A DNA stretch of 64,000 nt from Luteolibacter arcticus (GTDB lineage: Bacteria > Verrucomicrobiota > Verrucomicrobiia > Verrucomicrobiales > Akkermansiaceae). Positions 36,101 through 44,554 of this stretch are shown here, piece by piece (the stretch's first letter is position 1; every line of letters starts with the position of its first letter). Below the pieces are notes generated by a model that saw only the letters and a program-made list of their open reading frames with translations, was not told the DNA's origin and ran no database searches. Made by a program: the position numbers and the translations under genes. Location: positions 806,001 to 870,000 of the forward strand of contig NZ_JAPDDT010000002.1 of assembly GCF_025950235.1 (NCBI RefSeq), read 5' to 3'.

Positions 36101-36777
36101 GTGGCAGGTTTGGGGACAAGATCGCATTCCCGCGGATCTACGGCGCGAGCGGAGGCGAATGGGATGGGAAGGAGGCTTCCGACCCGGAAGCCTGGAGCGG
36201 ACAGAGGCTTTTCACCCGCGACGAGATTCGCAGGCTCGCCACCGCGATCGCGGAGGAGGTGAAGATCCGCGGGCCGTTCCTTTCGCTTTCGGATTTCGTC
36301 AATCGCCGGCTGCGGGACGACGCGAGCGGAGATAAGGGAACTCTCCAGGCGGCGATCGACCGGGCCGGGCTGAACCATGCCTTCGAAGACGCATGGCCGC
36401 TCAATCGCACCGCATTGCCGGACTACTCGCACGTCGATCACATCCAAGATCCCACCCGGCTCGACCAACGGCGCAAACCGGCCACCATTGCGTGGGGCGC
36501 ACCCGGGTTCCTCACGCAGGCAGACCTGCTGCAATTCATTGGTCCGGCCCTTTCCGCGAGGTCGGACTCCTTCGTGGTCCGCGCCTATGGCAGTGCGCCT
36601 TCGCCCGATGGCGGGGCACCGGTGGAGGCCTGGTGCGAGGCCGTGGTGCAGCGGACGCCCGTGCCGGTCGATGGCGATTCGCTCGGCCTGAACCCGCGGC
36701 CGGGCAAGACCGACCCGGACTTCGGCCGAAAGTTCGAGATCACGCGCTTCCGCTGGCTGAAGCGGGAGGAAATTTGA
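33136..36777 (+). CDS. Verru_Chthon cassette protein A-like giant pilin-like protein
   Basis: This encodes 1,213 residues from the ATG at 33136; an upstream in-frame start at 33073 lies next to the terminator and is less likely. A basic leader ends in RG, followed by FALIAAMALLPLLMILAVSL, a type IV prepilin-like cleavage site and N-terminal helix. The stretch DDARANARLALQLAVGELQQHLGPDQR is the hallmark I associate with Verru_Chthon cassette protein A. The other 1,100 residues are a large globular part with many Trp, Asp and Asn. Such proteins are about three times bigger than normal pilins and usually accompany cassette proteins B, C and D, none of which is seen here. Export by a type II/IV-like machine is inferred. 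Confidence 0.85.
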   Translation: MQNYTWRRFRRIHRISPQGRTKTTDPLPASTGGNHRPRRKTPARGFALIAAMALLPLLMILAVSLLSLSTISLRKSTAQTAMDDARANARLALQLAVGELQQHLGPDQRVSADGRLLKEANPHWTSVWRSTRKDGSPYITRDNENGGLKDLRAGAWDARNERIATLVSGNEGALEYNADSNGGDMVELVSEMASGDPDISTRVQVPRVALADGKKSAGSYAWWVGDLGIKANVATRDASERNKAAHPWRSLQLAQDASWSAADGGKELDDEIRGKVVSTGQLDLAGGGGTVPREGFHDFTTDSKGLLTDVRAGGWRKDLTAYLESSGPIANLDYDGTLSAGVKDEDNLVGPRNRDAAKLPDATVTAPRLDRISPNFGLLRDWAKRAASTSPGNFKSPIELPKLTNGSSGGVDFYDRAKNDLMPTLVEGSIYYNLSYYDDTAANPTAPYGLRLHMYPRVALWNPYQFEIEVPNSMILMHVNGGKQVQVTLQGGKKQDFKMYWGESGGKDGGSKQGRIYFRMMGTKIAPGETIVWSPRQSRRYDEVTFSNNVMYPDVAPNAAVSFYQDARNDGFPLFRVYNADKDPTAFNNRVPAIPTEWREFVPVKPTGDLQDLGYLQSDDYFMMWKPMTNASSIDLTAFNALPQGSLVSCAYQFGDDDELPVEWSYLDPVPFPRSTKSSAAISQVPDRRTRDGFRMRWFEEHQSNLIGSGSLAGTPHFECSPIATWNMRATYSLRNPFDNVTDVAPHFFGIYTRDLFDGAVDWNSMMPRPGSGKYLGDPFDQAIRFRHPRVLFDLPRRDTAIASLGCFQHAKLSEFIWHPTYPLGNSLVDPRVGRLVTEPVRSDRINRDRGGWNQDTLGYSMDGRSDPDGAIGVSVQDSWAHLARNMLRGAPLDHNVIYDLSYEVNHSMWDEFFLSTGTPAEKESFLRDPERSPLPNGRLLPNRSAGEIDTSDLTNFHLAASKLTLDGAFNVNSASAKAWEALLLSGAGGRFGDKIAFPRIYGASGGEWDGKEASDPEAWSGQRLFTRDEIRRLATAIAEEVKIRGPFLSLSDFVNRRLRDDASGDKGTLQAAIDRAGLNHAFEDAWPLNRTALPDYSHVDHIQDPTRLDQRRKPATIAWGAPGFLTQADLLQFIGPALSARSDSFVVRAYGSAPSPDGGAPVEAWCEAVVQRTPVPVDGDSLGLNPRPGKTDPDFGRKFEITRFRWLKREEI

Positions 36778-36819
36778 AAAGAGTTCCGTCGACGCAACGA
36801 ATCCAAGCACCTGCTTTCC

Positions 36820-38418
36820 GTGAAACCATTCGTCCCCGTATTCCCGCTCACTTCTCCCCGGCTCAGCCGGCGTTCTTTCCTGGGCGGATCCGCCTCCCTG
36901 ATCACCGCGCTGGCCGCGGGCCGGGTGCTGGGCCAGACCGGGATGGTGAGGGAGATGCCAAACTTCACCGCTTATCCTTTCCAGCTCGGGGTGGCATCCG
37001 GCGATCCGCTTGCGGACGGCTTCGTGCTGTGGACCCGGCTGGCACCCCAGCCGCTGAATGGAGGCGGCATGGCGGCGGAGCCGGTGCGGGTGCACTGGCG
37101 GGTGGCCGAGGATGAGGCGATGACAAGGGTGGTCGCCAGCGGCAGCGAAGTGGCGAGCCCGGATTGGGGTCACTCGGTTCATGTGGAAGTGAGCGGCCTG
37201 AAGCCGGACCGCTGGTACTGGTATGATTTCAAGGCGGGTCGCGAGGTCAGTCCCCGGGGACGCACCCGGACCCTGGAGCGCCCCGATCGCCCGGCTGCGG
37301 AGACCTCGCTGCTGAAGATGGCATTCGCCTCCTGCCAGCATTTCGAAGCCGGCTACTACACCGCCTACGAGCATATGCTGGCGGAGAGCCCCGACCTGGT
37401 CTTCCACCTCGGCGACTACATCTATGAGGGTCCGGAGGGCAACGGGGGCATCCGCAAGCACATCGGACCGGAGATCGTGACCCTGGATCACTACCGCAAC
37501 CGCCACGCCCAGTACAAGACCGATCCGGCCTTGCAGGCGATGCACGCGGCCGCACCGTGGGTGGTCACTTGGGATGACCACGAGCTCGACAACAATTGTG
37601 CGGGGGATATCCCCGAGGAGAAAGGAATGGTCGGCAGGGACGAGTTCCTGAGCCGTCGCGCCGCGGCTTACCAGGCCTACTATGAGCACATGCCGCTGCG
37701 CGCCGCCTGCGTCCCGAAAGGACCGGGGATGAAACTCTACCGCAGCGTCCGCCACGGCAGCCTGGTTGATTTCCACGTGCTCGACACGCGTCAGTATCGT
37801 ACTGACCAGCCTAATTCCGACGGCTTGAAAGCGCCCGGCGGGGACGCGCTCCGGCCGGATGCCACGATGCTGGGGCATGCCCAGCGGGACTGGCTGCTGG
37901 GTGAGCTGGGTGGCTCCCGCGCGACGTGGAACGTGCTGGCCCAGCAAGTGATGATGGCGCGGGTGGACTTCCAGCCCGGGGGCGACACCCTGTGCAGCAT
38001 GGACCAGTGGCCGGGCTACGAAGCCGAGCGGCAGGCGCTGCTGAAGGCGTTCCAGCAACTGAAGGTGGCCAATCCGGTGGTGCTCACCGGGGACATCCAC
38101 AGCCACTGGGCGAACGACCTCATCGCCAACTTCGATCAACCCGACTCCAGAGTGGTCGGCACGGAATTCGTCTGCACGTCCATCACCTCCGGCGGGGACG
38201 GAATGGAGAAGCGCAAGAATTTCCAACAGGCGGCCCCGGAGAATCCATTCGTGAAATACCACTCCGCCCGCCGGGGCTACGTGAGCTGCACGATCGGCGA
38301 TAAGATCTGGCGGACCGATTTCCGCACGCTGGATCACGTCAGCCGTCCCGGCTCGCCGCTCAATACGCCTGCATCATTCGTCGTGGAGAGCGGTTCGACG
38401 GGAATGCAGCTTGCTTGA
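36820..38418 (+). CDS. PhoD-like alkaline phosphatase, Tat-exported
   Basis: This encodes 532 residues from a GTG at 36820. A Tat signal (SRRSFLGGSASLITALAAG) is followed by the PhoD N-terminal domain (FQLGVASGDPLADGFVLWTRLA) and the metallophosphatase core: MAFASCQHFEAGYYTAYEH, LVFHLGDYIYEG, VTWDDHELDNN and VLTGDIHSHWAND. These are the metal-ligand blocks of PhoD enzymes, which use Fe and Ca to hydrolyse phosphomono- and diesters outside the cytoplasm. The length is typical. It starts 42 bp after the pilin-like gene and may share its transcript. Phosphate regulation is common for phoD, but no Pho box is seen. Confidence 0.93.
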   Translation: MKPFVPVFPLTSPRLSRRSFLGGSASLITALAAGRVLGQTGMVREMPNFTAYPFQLGVASGDPLADGFVLWTRLAPQPLNGGGMAAEPVRVHWRVAEDEAMTRVVASGSEVASPDWGHSVHVEVSGLKPDRWYWYDFKAGREVSPRGRTRTLERPDRPAAETSLLKMAFASCQHFEAGYYTAYEHMLAESPDLVFHLGDYIYEGPEGNGGIRKHIGPEIVTLDHYRNRHAQYKTDPALQAMHAAAPWVVTWDDHELDNNCAGDIPEEKGMVGRDEFLSRRAAAYQAYYEHMPLRAACVPKGPGMKLYRSVRHGSLVDFHVLDTRQYRTDQPNSDGLKAPGGDALRPDATMLGHAQRDWLLGELGGSRATWNVLAQQVMMARVDFQPGGDTLCSMDQWPGYEAERQALLKAFQQLKVANPVVLTGDIHSHWANDLIANFDQPDSRVVGTEFVCTSITSGGDGMEKRKNFQQAAPENPFVKYHSARRGYVSCTIGDKIWRTDFRTLDHVSRPGSPLNTPASFVVESGSTGMQLA

Positions 38419-38505
38419 GATCGGCCGGCGCTCCTCCCCGACGCTCTAACGGAACGCCTTTTGCAGGAGCGATTTTCGTCAAGGCTTGGGATGCCCGTGG
38501 GTGGT

Positions 38506-40227
38506 TCACTCGGGCTCACCCACGCCGTCCTCGGCGTAAGGAAGAATGCGGAAGCGGAAGAACACACTCGCGTCTTCCATCGGTGGATGGAACTCCATCA
38601 GGTTTCCATTGCCGAGAAACTCATCCAGATCGGCCCAAGCCACGAGGTCGATGGATCGTTGGAAGCCATAGCGCACGTCGGGCACCGTCTCCAGGGTCAG
38701 GCTGAACAGGTCGTTCTCCGGATCGACGTGGAAGCTGTCGAGCACCGGCACACTCCCCGGAAGCACGGCGGTCATGCTCGGGGCGTAGTTGTTAGAGTCG
38801 ATGGCATCGCCGGTGCCATTGTAGATCCACGGGGCCACGAAAACCGATCCGGTCGTGACAGGTGCCGTGAAGTTGAGGGTCACGGTCGTGCTGCTGCCAT
38901 GGGTCAGCGCGGTCACCGGGATGGTCAGCAGGTTGTGGATCACGCTGCCCGCTGGCGTGGACCCGTTGAAGGTGGCGGCCGCCGGCAACTCCACTTCCAG
39001 GCTGGAGGCTGTGGAATCGTTGGGTCCGAGATTGTTGATGGTGTAAGTGACCGCGAAGGCTGCGCCTAGGTCCACGGCAAGTGGAGCGTCCACGGTCAGG
39101 GCAAGATCCGTGCTCACGAGGTCCGGGACTACGGTGACGCCGACGTCGTTGCCGGCCGCTCCGCCATCGCCGTTCGCCTGATAGGTGATCTGCAGGGCAA
39201 GGCCGTTGCCGATGGGGATGACTCCACCTTCCGGCAAACCATCGAAGGTGCCATCGATCGGGTCGTTGCCGTCGTTGAGCAGGAGGAAGAACGATTCGCC
39301 TTCCGGGAGGACGGGGTCGCTGTCGAGAAGGAGGTCGCCGTCAAGGCTCACGATGCCGCCGACCCGCATCTGGTTGTAACCGACCAGCGGGGTGGTGTGG
39401 GCGATGTAGAACTCGATCTCCGCCGAAGCATCGAAGGTGAAGTCGCCGGTGACGTGGAGTTGTCCGTCGTTGTCCGGAAGCACATAGGAGCCGGCTTCGG
39501 CGTGGACGGTGCCATCAATCTGCCCGTTGCCCTGCAAGTAGCCTGACGTGGTGAGGTCGCCGCGGAAAGTCCCGTAGATGTTGGCGAAGTCTCCGGAGGG
39601 AATCTGGATCGGCACGGTCATCGCCGAGGCATCGAGAGTGGCAGAGGGATCGACCCGGATCGAATGCGAGCTGCCCCAGGCAGCGTCACTAGTGATCTGG
39701 AGCGTGCCTTCGTAAACTTCGCGATCCCCGGTGGTGGTGTTCGTGCCACTGAGGATGACGGTGCCAGTGCCGGACTTATCGAGATTCATGCTGCCGCCCA
39801 GCGGGCCGGTGATTTCCAGCATGCCATCCACATCGAGGGCGAGAGAGGCGGAGGTCAGCGGCGCGTTGAAGTTCACCGTGGAACTGCTGCTCACGCCGAT
39901 TCCGACGTTGCCGCCGGGCCGGATAAACGAGCTGCCGGTGACGGTGTAGTCGTCATGGAACTGGATGCTCTGTGCCGTCGGCGAGGTGAGCACATCCGTG
40001 ACCATCACGGCGTCCAGGGTGACCGTGCCACCGAGGCCTGCTGGAAAGATCGCGGTGTCGGATGAAAGCGGCCGGTTGCCGGTGTTCCAGTTGGCGGGAG
40101 TGGACCACAGGCCGTCGGTGGAGGAGTTGCTCCACGTCGGTGTTGCGGCGGAGAGAGACGCGAGAGATACGGCGGTGACTGCAATTCCGAGAGCGAGGCG
40201 GCCCGGGGAGGGGGTGGAGGGCGTCAT
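38506..40227 (-). CDS. Secreted autotransporter-type beta-strand protein with a DUF11-like domain
   Basis: This encodes 573 residues. A signal peptide (LALGIAVTAVSLASLSAA) is followed by a passenger-like opening (TPTWSNSSTDGLWSTPANWN) and the beta-strand repeat unit GTGTVILSGTNTTTG with VYEGTLQI, typical of PATR-type passengers. Residues about 350-490 are a DUF11/CARDB-like beta-sandwich (VTYTINNLGPNDSTASSLEV). The C-terminus lacks both an autotransporter beta-barrel and a PEP-CTERM tail, so how it is anchored is unclear. A near-palindrome, CCTTAACGTTCAAGG, lies upstream at 40240-40254. The kinase gene ending at 40300 is upstream on the same strand but separated by a terminator. Confidence 0.78.
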   Translation of the reverse strand: MTPSTPSPGRLALGIAVTAVSLASLSAATPTWSNSSTDGLWSTPANWNTGNRPLSSDTAIFPAGLGGTVTLDAVMVTDVLTSPTAQSIQFHDDYTVTGSSFIRPGGNVGIGVSSSSTVNFNAPLTSASLALDVDGMLEITGPLGGSMNLDKSGTGTVILSGTNTTTGDREVYEGTLQITSDAAWGSSHSIRVDPSATLDASAMTVPIQIPSGDFANIYGTFRGDLTTSGYLQGNGQIDGTVHAEAGSYVLPDNDGQLHVTGDFTFDASAEIEFYIAHTTPLVGYNQMRVGGIVSLDGDLLLDSDPVLPEGESFFLLLNDGNDPIDGTFDGLPEGGVIPIGNGLALQITYQANGDGGAAGNDVGVTVVPDLVSTDLALTVDAPLAVDLGAAFAVTYTINNLGPNDSTASSLEVELPAAATFNGSTPAGSVIHNLLTIPVTALTHGSSTTVTLNFTAPVTTGSVFVAPWIYNGTGDAIDSNNYAPSMTAVLPGSVPVLDSFHVDPENDLFSLTLETVPDVRYGFQRSIDLVAWADLDEFLGNGNLMEFHPPMEDASVFFRFRILPYAEDGVGEPE

Positions 40228-40263
40228 GCGATACCGGAACCTTAACGTTCAAGGATTCCGTAG

Positions 40264-40298
40264 AAAAGGCATTTCCCCTGCCGGCATTGGGAGATGCT
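40264..40298 (-). terminator. Intrinsic terminator after the kinase/beta-helix gene
   Basis: On the minus strand GCATCTCCC (40297-40289) pairs with GGGAAATGC (40277-40269), nine pairs with one wobble. After one C it is followed by TTTT (40267-40264). It lies just after the kinase stop and before the passenger-protein gene. Confidence 0.65.
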
Positions 40299-40299
40299 G

Positions 40300-43029
40300 C
40301 TACTTCGGCCGCCGCCATGCATTGAAGTCACGCGATTCCCCGGCGGGGATGATGGCGAGTTCCTCCGGCTGGTCGGGGAAGGTGGTGCGAGGCTCCGGTG
40401 GCTTCTCGGGGCCGATGCCCTCGGCGAGAAAAGGTGAGCCTGCAGGCAGAGACAGCCCTTGGTCGAGCTGTGGGTCGTAGATGCGGTTGCCCTTCGGCAG
40501 GGTCACAACTTCGGTTCCGCGCATCCATGGCGACGCCATGCCCCAGAAGATATTTCGCTCCACAGTGGGTGTGCCGTAGCTTTTTGCTGCGGGCTTCTCC
40601 TCCTCGATGAGCCCTTGGATGATGCCGGGGCCGGAGATGATGTTCCCGCGAATCTGCGGTGAGGCCATGCCTGAAAGCCGGATCGATTCGCGGGTGTTCG
40701 CCGCGATCAGGTTGCGTTCGATCTTGTCGCGGCTTTCGAACCAGCAGGAGATTCCGTCCATTTCATTGCGGGCGATCACGTTGCCGGTGATCTCACCGGC
40801 GGTATTGCCGGAGGCATAGATGCCGCTTCGGGCGTGGTTGTGGATGAGATTGCCAGTGATCTTCGGCGAGACATTGTCGTACTGGATGCCGTGCCATGCC
40901 GACCCGGCGATGCAGCAGTTGTCGATGGTCGACTGGCGCGAGAAGGGGCGCATGACGATGCTGGCGTAATAGCAGTTCCGCACCGTGCAATCGCGGATCT
41001 CCGCCTTGCAAGCTTCGCCGAGGACGATGCCGGTGTTCCATGCCGCAGCCACGAGGCAGCCATCCATCTTCAAGGTCGCAATCCTGGCTTCGATGCCATT
41101 GCCGACTGAGCCGACGAGGGCGCAGTCCCGGAGGCTCAGGTCGCACTTCACGGCGGAAATCAATGAGACGGGCGACAACGCTCCTTCCGGAGGCGTGCCA
41201 CTCATCGAAAGCGAAATGCCCTCAAGGTTCACTTGGCCGTTCGTCTCGATCTCGACCACGGGCATGATCCTCTGCTCCGGAGAGGGAACCTCGGGCTTTT
41301 CGTAGTCGCGACTCTCCGCGAGATAGGGACCCTGGACATGCAAGCGCGTCTTCTCCCAGCCCGCGCCAATCAGTGTGACTGGCTTGCGAATGACGATGCG
41401 CTCTGGGTAGTTGCCAGCGGCAATTCGGATGACGGCTCCGGGCGAAGCATCCTCCAAGGCTGCAGCGATGGTGGGGTAGTTGCCCTTGCCCTTGATCGTC
41501 ACGGTTCCCGGTGACGAGGTGTCCTTATGCGGTGGCACCTCAGGCCCAGGTCGATAATCCTCCAGCTTCCGTTCAAGTACGGCTGCGATCTCCGCATGCT
41601 CCAATCGTTGGCTGTGGGCTCGCACCAAGGCCTCGTCGCGAGATTCGTAAAGGAGCGACTGATAGAAGATCGCCATTACGGCTGCGATCGTGAAGAGCCC
41701 GGCCCAGATCAGGGCGATCGTCTTTCCCCTGCGGGTCCGCCATGACAAAACGGCCAGCACCAGCGAGCCGAGCAGGCAAGCGGCCCCTGCAAGCAAGACT
41801 CCTTCTTCCTTCGTGGTGAAGCTCAGGAGCAGGGGAGTGCCGATGCTCCCTGCGAGGAGCAGCCCCAAAGCCCAGCGTGCCGGCGCGTCGGTGTTCGCTT
41901 GTGCCGGCTTGGCCTGGACAAGGGCTCTCACGACCAGCACGGCGACCACCAGCACCGAGAGGATCAGTACCGCCCCGCGCTCCAAGCCCGAGCTGAACCA
42001 CGCAATCACCAGCAGGATCGCTGGCGCGAAGTGAAGGACGTGCCGCAGCCATTCGCGTCGTTTTTCTTCGGCTGGTATGATCCGCGGTGTTTCTGCCGCG
42101 GGCTCCGGGCGCATCGGATGGGTCGTGACCTCGCGGGTCACTTCGCCGAGCACGGTATTGAAGTCCCCCGCACTCTGGAGCCTCAGCTCCGGCTGTTGGG
42201 CCAACGCGCGCAACACCACCTCGTCCAATCGCACGTCGATCTGCACCCGCCGCGACGGAGCTACGGGAATCGTAGTAGGTCGCTCGCCGGTGAGCATTTC
42301 GTAGAGGACCACGCCGAGGGCGTAGACGTCGGCACGATGGTCGATGTTTGCCGCGCCGGCATTCTGTTCCGGTGCCATGTAGTGCGGCGTGCCGGCGCGC
42401 TCCGCGGCATCCCCGGCCAGCGTGGCGATGCCGAAGTCGGCGATCTTCACGCGGCCCTCGCGATCTAACAAAATGTTCTCCGGCTTGATGTCGCGGTGGA
42501 CGATGCCGTGGTCGTGGGCGAACTGGAGCGCTTCGCAGATCGGCGGGACGATGGCCAGCGCTTGTTCCGGCACCATCTTGCCGTCGCGCAACAGGTCGCG
42601 GAGGTTCACGCCATTGATGAACTCCATCACCAGGTAGTAGAGCCCGCCGGTCTCGCCGAAGTCGTGGATCGTGACGATGTGCGGGTGGCTCAGCTTCGCG
42701 AGCATCTCCGCTTCCTTGGCGAATCGTCCGGCAAAGCGGACTTCGCGCTCGCGTTCCGGGGCGAGGATCTTGATCGCGACCAGCCGGTTGAGCGACTTCT
42801 GGCGCGCCTTGTAAACGACGCCCATGCCGCCGCGGCCGAGGCATTCGAGGATCTCGAACTGCGGGAACTTTTCGGCGATCTCTTCCGGCGCGGGCGGCGG
42901 CGGGATTTCCCGTGGCCCGTCATCGAGCGTGCGTGACGCGATCGCCTGGGCCATCAGGCAGGCCGGGCAGACATCGCTGCCGGTGGGCAGCGGCTTGCCG
43001 CATTCGGGGCATGAGTTGGAAGGATTCAT
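40300..43029 (-). CDS. Transmembrane Ser/Thr kinase with zinc ribbon and C-terminal beta-helix
   Basis: This encodes 909 residues from the ATG at 43029 (a GTG at 43041 would add four). A zinc ribbon begins the protein (CPECGKPLPTGSDVCPAC). The kinase domain shows ECLGRGGMGVVYKA (Gly loop), VAIKIL, HRDIKPENILL, IADFGIATLAG and GTPHYMAPEQ, all intact. Three to four membrane helices lie at about 325-450 (HFAPAILLVIAWF, LLLAGSIGTPLLLSF, IALIWAGLFTIAAVMAIF). From about 510 onward is a right-handed beta-helix with repeated N-x-I-x-x-N rungs (GNVIARNEMDGISCW). The kinase is cytoplasmic and the beta-helix periplasmic, a receptor-like layout also seen at 10462-13710. The ligand is unknown. Confidence 0.88.
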   Translation of the reverse strand: MNPSNSCPECGKPLPTGSDVCPACLMAQAIASRTLDDGPREIPPPPAPEEIAEKFPQFEILECLGRGGMGVVYKARQKSLNRLVAIKILAPEREREVRFAGRFAKEAEMLAKLSHPHIVTIHDFGETGGLYYLVMEFINGVNLRDLLRDGKMVPEQALAIVPPICEALQFAHDHGIVHRDIKPENILLDREGRVKIADFGIATLAGDAAERAGTPHYMAPEQNAGAANIDHRADVYALGVVLYEMLTGERPTTIPVAPSRRVQIDVRLDEVVLRALAQQPELRLQSAGDFNTVLGEVTREVTTHPMRPEPAAETPRIIPAEEKRREWLRHVLHFAPAILLVIAWFSSGLERGAVLILSVLVVAVLVVRALVQAKPAQANTDAPARWALGLLLAGSIGTPLLLSFTTKEEGVLLAGAACLLGSLVLAVLSWRTRRGKTIALIWAGLFTIAAVMAIFYQSLLYESRDEALVRAHSQRLEHAEIAAVLERKLEDYRPGPEVPPHKDTSSPGTVTIKGKGNYPTIAAALEDASPGAVIRIAAGNYPERIVIRKPVTLIGAGWEKTRLHVQGPYLAESRDYEKPEVPSPEQRIMPVVEIETNGQVNLEGISLSMSGTPPEGALSPVSLISAVKCDLSLRDCALVGSVGNGIEARIATLKMDGCLVAAAWNTGIVLGEACKAEIRDCTVRNCYYASIVMRPFSRQSTIDNCCIAGSAWHGIQYDNVSPKITGNLIHNHARSGIYASGNTAGEITGNVIARNEMDGISCWFESRDKIERNLIAANTRESIRLSGMASPQIRGNIISGPGIIQGLIEEEKPAAKSYGTPTVERNIFWGMASPWMRGTEVVTLPKGNRIYDPQLDQGLSLPAGSPFLAEGIGPEKPPEPRTTFPDQPEELAIIPAGESRDFNAWRRPK

Positions 43030-43069
43030 CTCAAGGCTCACTCACCCGAAAAGGAGAGGACGTTACAGA

Positions 43070-44536
43070 TTAGCGCCGCCGCTCCTGCCAATCCCTCATC
43101 GCGCCACCGAGTTCGTCCAGCGTATCGCTGGCGGTGGTGACCGGACCTTTCGCCAAGGCTCGCTCCGCGGCGCGGCCACACAGCCAGGCGGCGAGGGAAG
43201 CGGCATCGCACGGTTTCATTCCCTGCGCGAGGAAAGCCCCGGCGACGCCGGAGAGCACATCGCCCTGCCCGCCGGACGCCATGCCGGCGTGGCCGGTAGG
43301 ATTGAAGCGTGTCGCTTCGCCGGGAGCTGCGACCAGAGTGCGGGCTCCTTTCAAAAGGAGCGTGCAGGGATGTCGGGTGACAAACGCCACAGCGGCGGCG
43401 AGCCGGTCCTTTTCCGCGAGGTCCGGTGCCAGGCGTCGGAACTCACCGGGGTGAGGCGTGATGAGATGGCGGCTATCTAACAAAGCGGTCTTCCCCGCCG
43501 TCGCGAGGAAGTTCAGTCCATCCGCATCAAGCACCGCGGGCGGGTGAGGCTTGGCCAAGCGGGCGAGCAGATCCGCCTGCCCGGTCTTGCTCATGTTCGC
43601 GATGCCGGGGCCGATGACGAGCGCGTCGTGCCCGGCGGAAAAGGCATCGGTCACCGGTGTTGGCGATACTTTCACCATCACCTCCGGTGGCATGGGCGCG
43701 GCGAGCGAAGGGAGGAACTCCGGCTCCACGTGCAGGGTCACCAAGCCCGCGCCAGCCCGCAGCGCGGCGGTGGCGGCGAGTACGGCGGCACCGGTCATTC
43801 CCGGCGACCCGGCGAGGAGCCCGATCCGGCCGGAATCGCCCTTGTGGAAGTCGTGCGGCCTCGGCGAAAGCAGGCCGGGAAATGCATCCGGACCAAAGAG
43901 CTCAAGTGCGGACCCTTCGGGTGGAGGCAGGTCCCCCAGCGGCACCAGCAAGATCCGGCCGGCGCTGGCAATCCCGGCAGGTGTGCTCAGCCCGAGCTTC
44001 GCGACCCCCACCGTGATGGTCAGGTCGGCCACGACTCCACGGCCTTCGCCGCTGTCGGCATCGATCCCGGACGGCAGGTCCATGGCGGCCACGACGGCTC
44101 CGTGGGAATCCCGCAGCCACGCCATTTCCTCCGCCAGACGGGCGAGGGGCTCCCGCAAGGTGCCGCGGGCCCCGATGCCCAAGAGTCCATCGAGCAAAAG
44201 CAGCGGCCCCGAGCCTTCCGGAAGCGCGTTTGGCAGTTCCTCTACCAGCTCCCGTCGCTTGCGTCGCGGGAGCACTCCCCACTCGGTCTCCGGGTAGGCG
44301 GCCTTTAGCGCGATCTGCCAGCCAGCTTCGCGCAGATACCGCAGGGCTACCAAGGCGTCGCCGCCGTTGTTTCCCTTGCCGATGTAGGCGACTGCCCGTC
44401 CTGGCTGCGGGAAATGGTCGAGCAGACGACGGGCGATGCCTTCGCCCGCCCGATCCATCAACGACTCCGCGGACACGCCGCGGCGGAACGCAGCTTCCTC
44501 CAGCGACCGCATGGCCGCACCGGTGACAAACGACAT
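43070..44536 (-). CDS. nnr: Bifunctional NAD(P)HX epimerase / ADP- or ATP-dependent dehydratase
   Basis: This encodes 488 residues. The N-terminal YjeF_N epimerase domain (about 1-215) has YIGKGNNGGDALVALRYL and the active-site segment VVAAMDLPSGIDADSGEG. The C-terminal dehydratase (about 225-488) shows AAVLAATAALRAGAGLVTLH, HDALVIGPGIANM, LITPHPGEFRRL and GHAGMASGGQGDVLSG (nucleotide and substrate site). Together they repair the hydrated cofactors NADHX and NADPHX, epimerising R to S forms and then dehydrating them. The fused layout matches E. coli Nnr/YjeF in length. Cytoplasmic. The amidase gene next to it overlaps no reading frame and probably has its own role. Confidence 0.94.
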   Translation of the reverse strand: MSFVTGAAMRSLEEAAFRRGVSAESLMDRAGEGIARRLLDHFPQPGRAVAYIGKGNNGGDALVALRYLREAGWQIALKAAYPETEWGVLPRRKRRELVEELPNALPEGSGPLLLLDGLLGIGARGTLREPLARLAEEMAWLRDSHGAVVAAMDLPSGIDADSGEGRGVVADLTITVGVAKLGLSTPAGIASAGRILLVPLGDLPPPEGSALELFGPDAFPGLLSPRPHDFHKGDSGRIGLLAGSPGMTGAAVLAATAALRAGAGLVTLHVEPEFLPSLAAPMPPEVMVKVSPTPVTDAFSAGHDALVIGPGIANMSKTGQADLLARLAKPHPPAVLDADGLNFLATAGKTALLDSRHLITPHPGEFRRLAPDLAEKDRLAAAVAFVTRHPCTLLLKGARTLVAAPGEATRFNPTGHAGMASGGQGDVLSGVAGAFLAQGMKPCDAASLAAWLCGRAAERALAKGPVTTASDTLDELGGAMRDWQERRR

Positions 44537-44554
44537 GCCACCACATCTATCGGA

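Noticed and set aside
35956-38337. Minus-strand open frame of 793 codons
   Set aside because: Antisense to the pilin-like and PhoD genes, both well supported.
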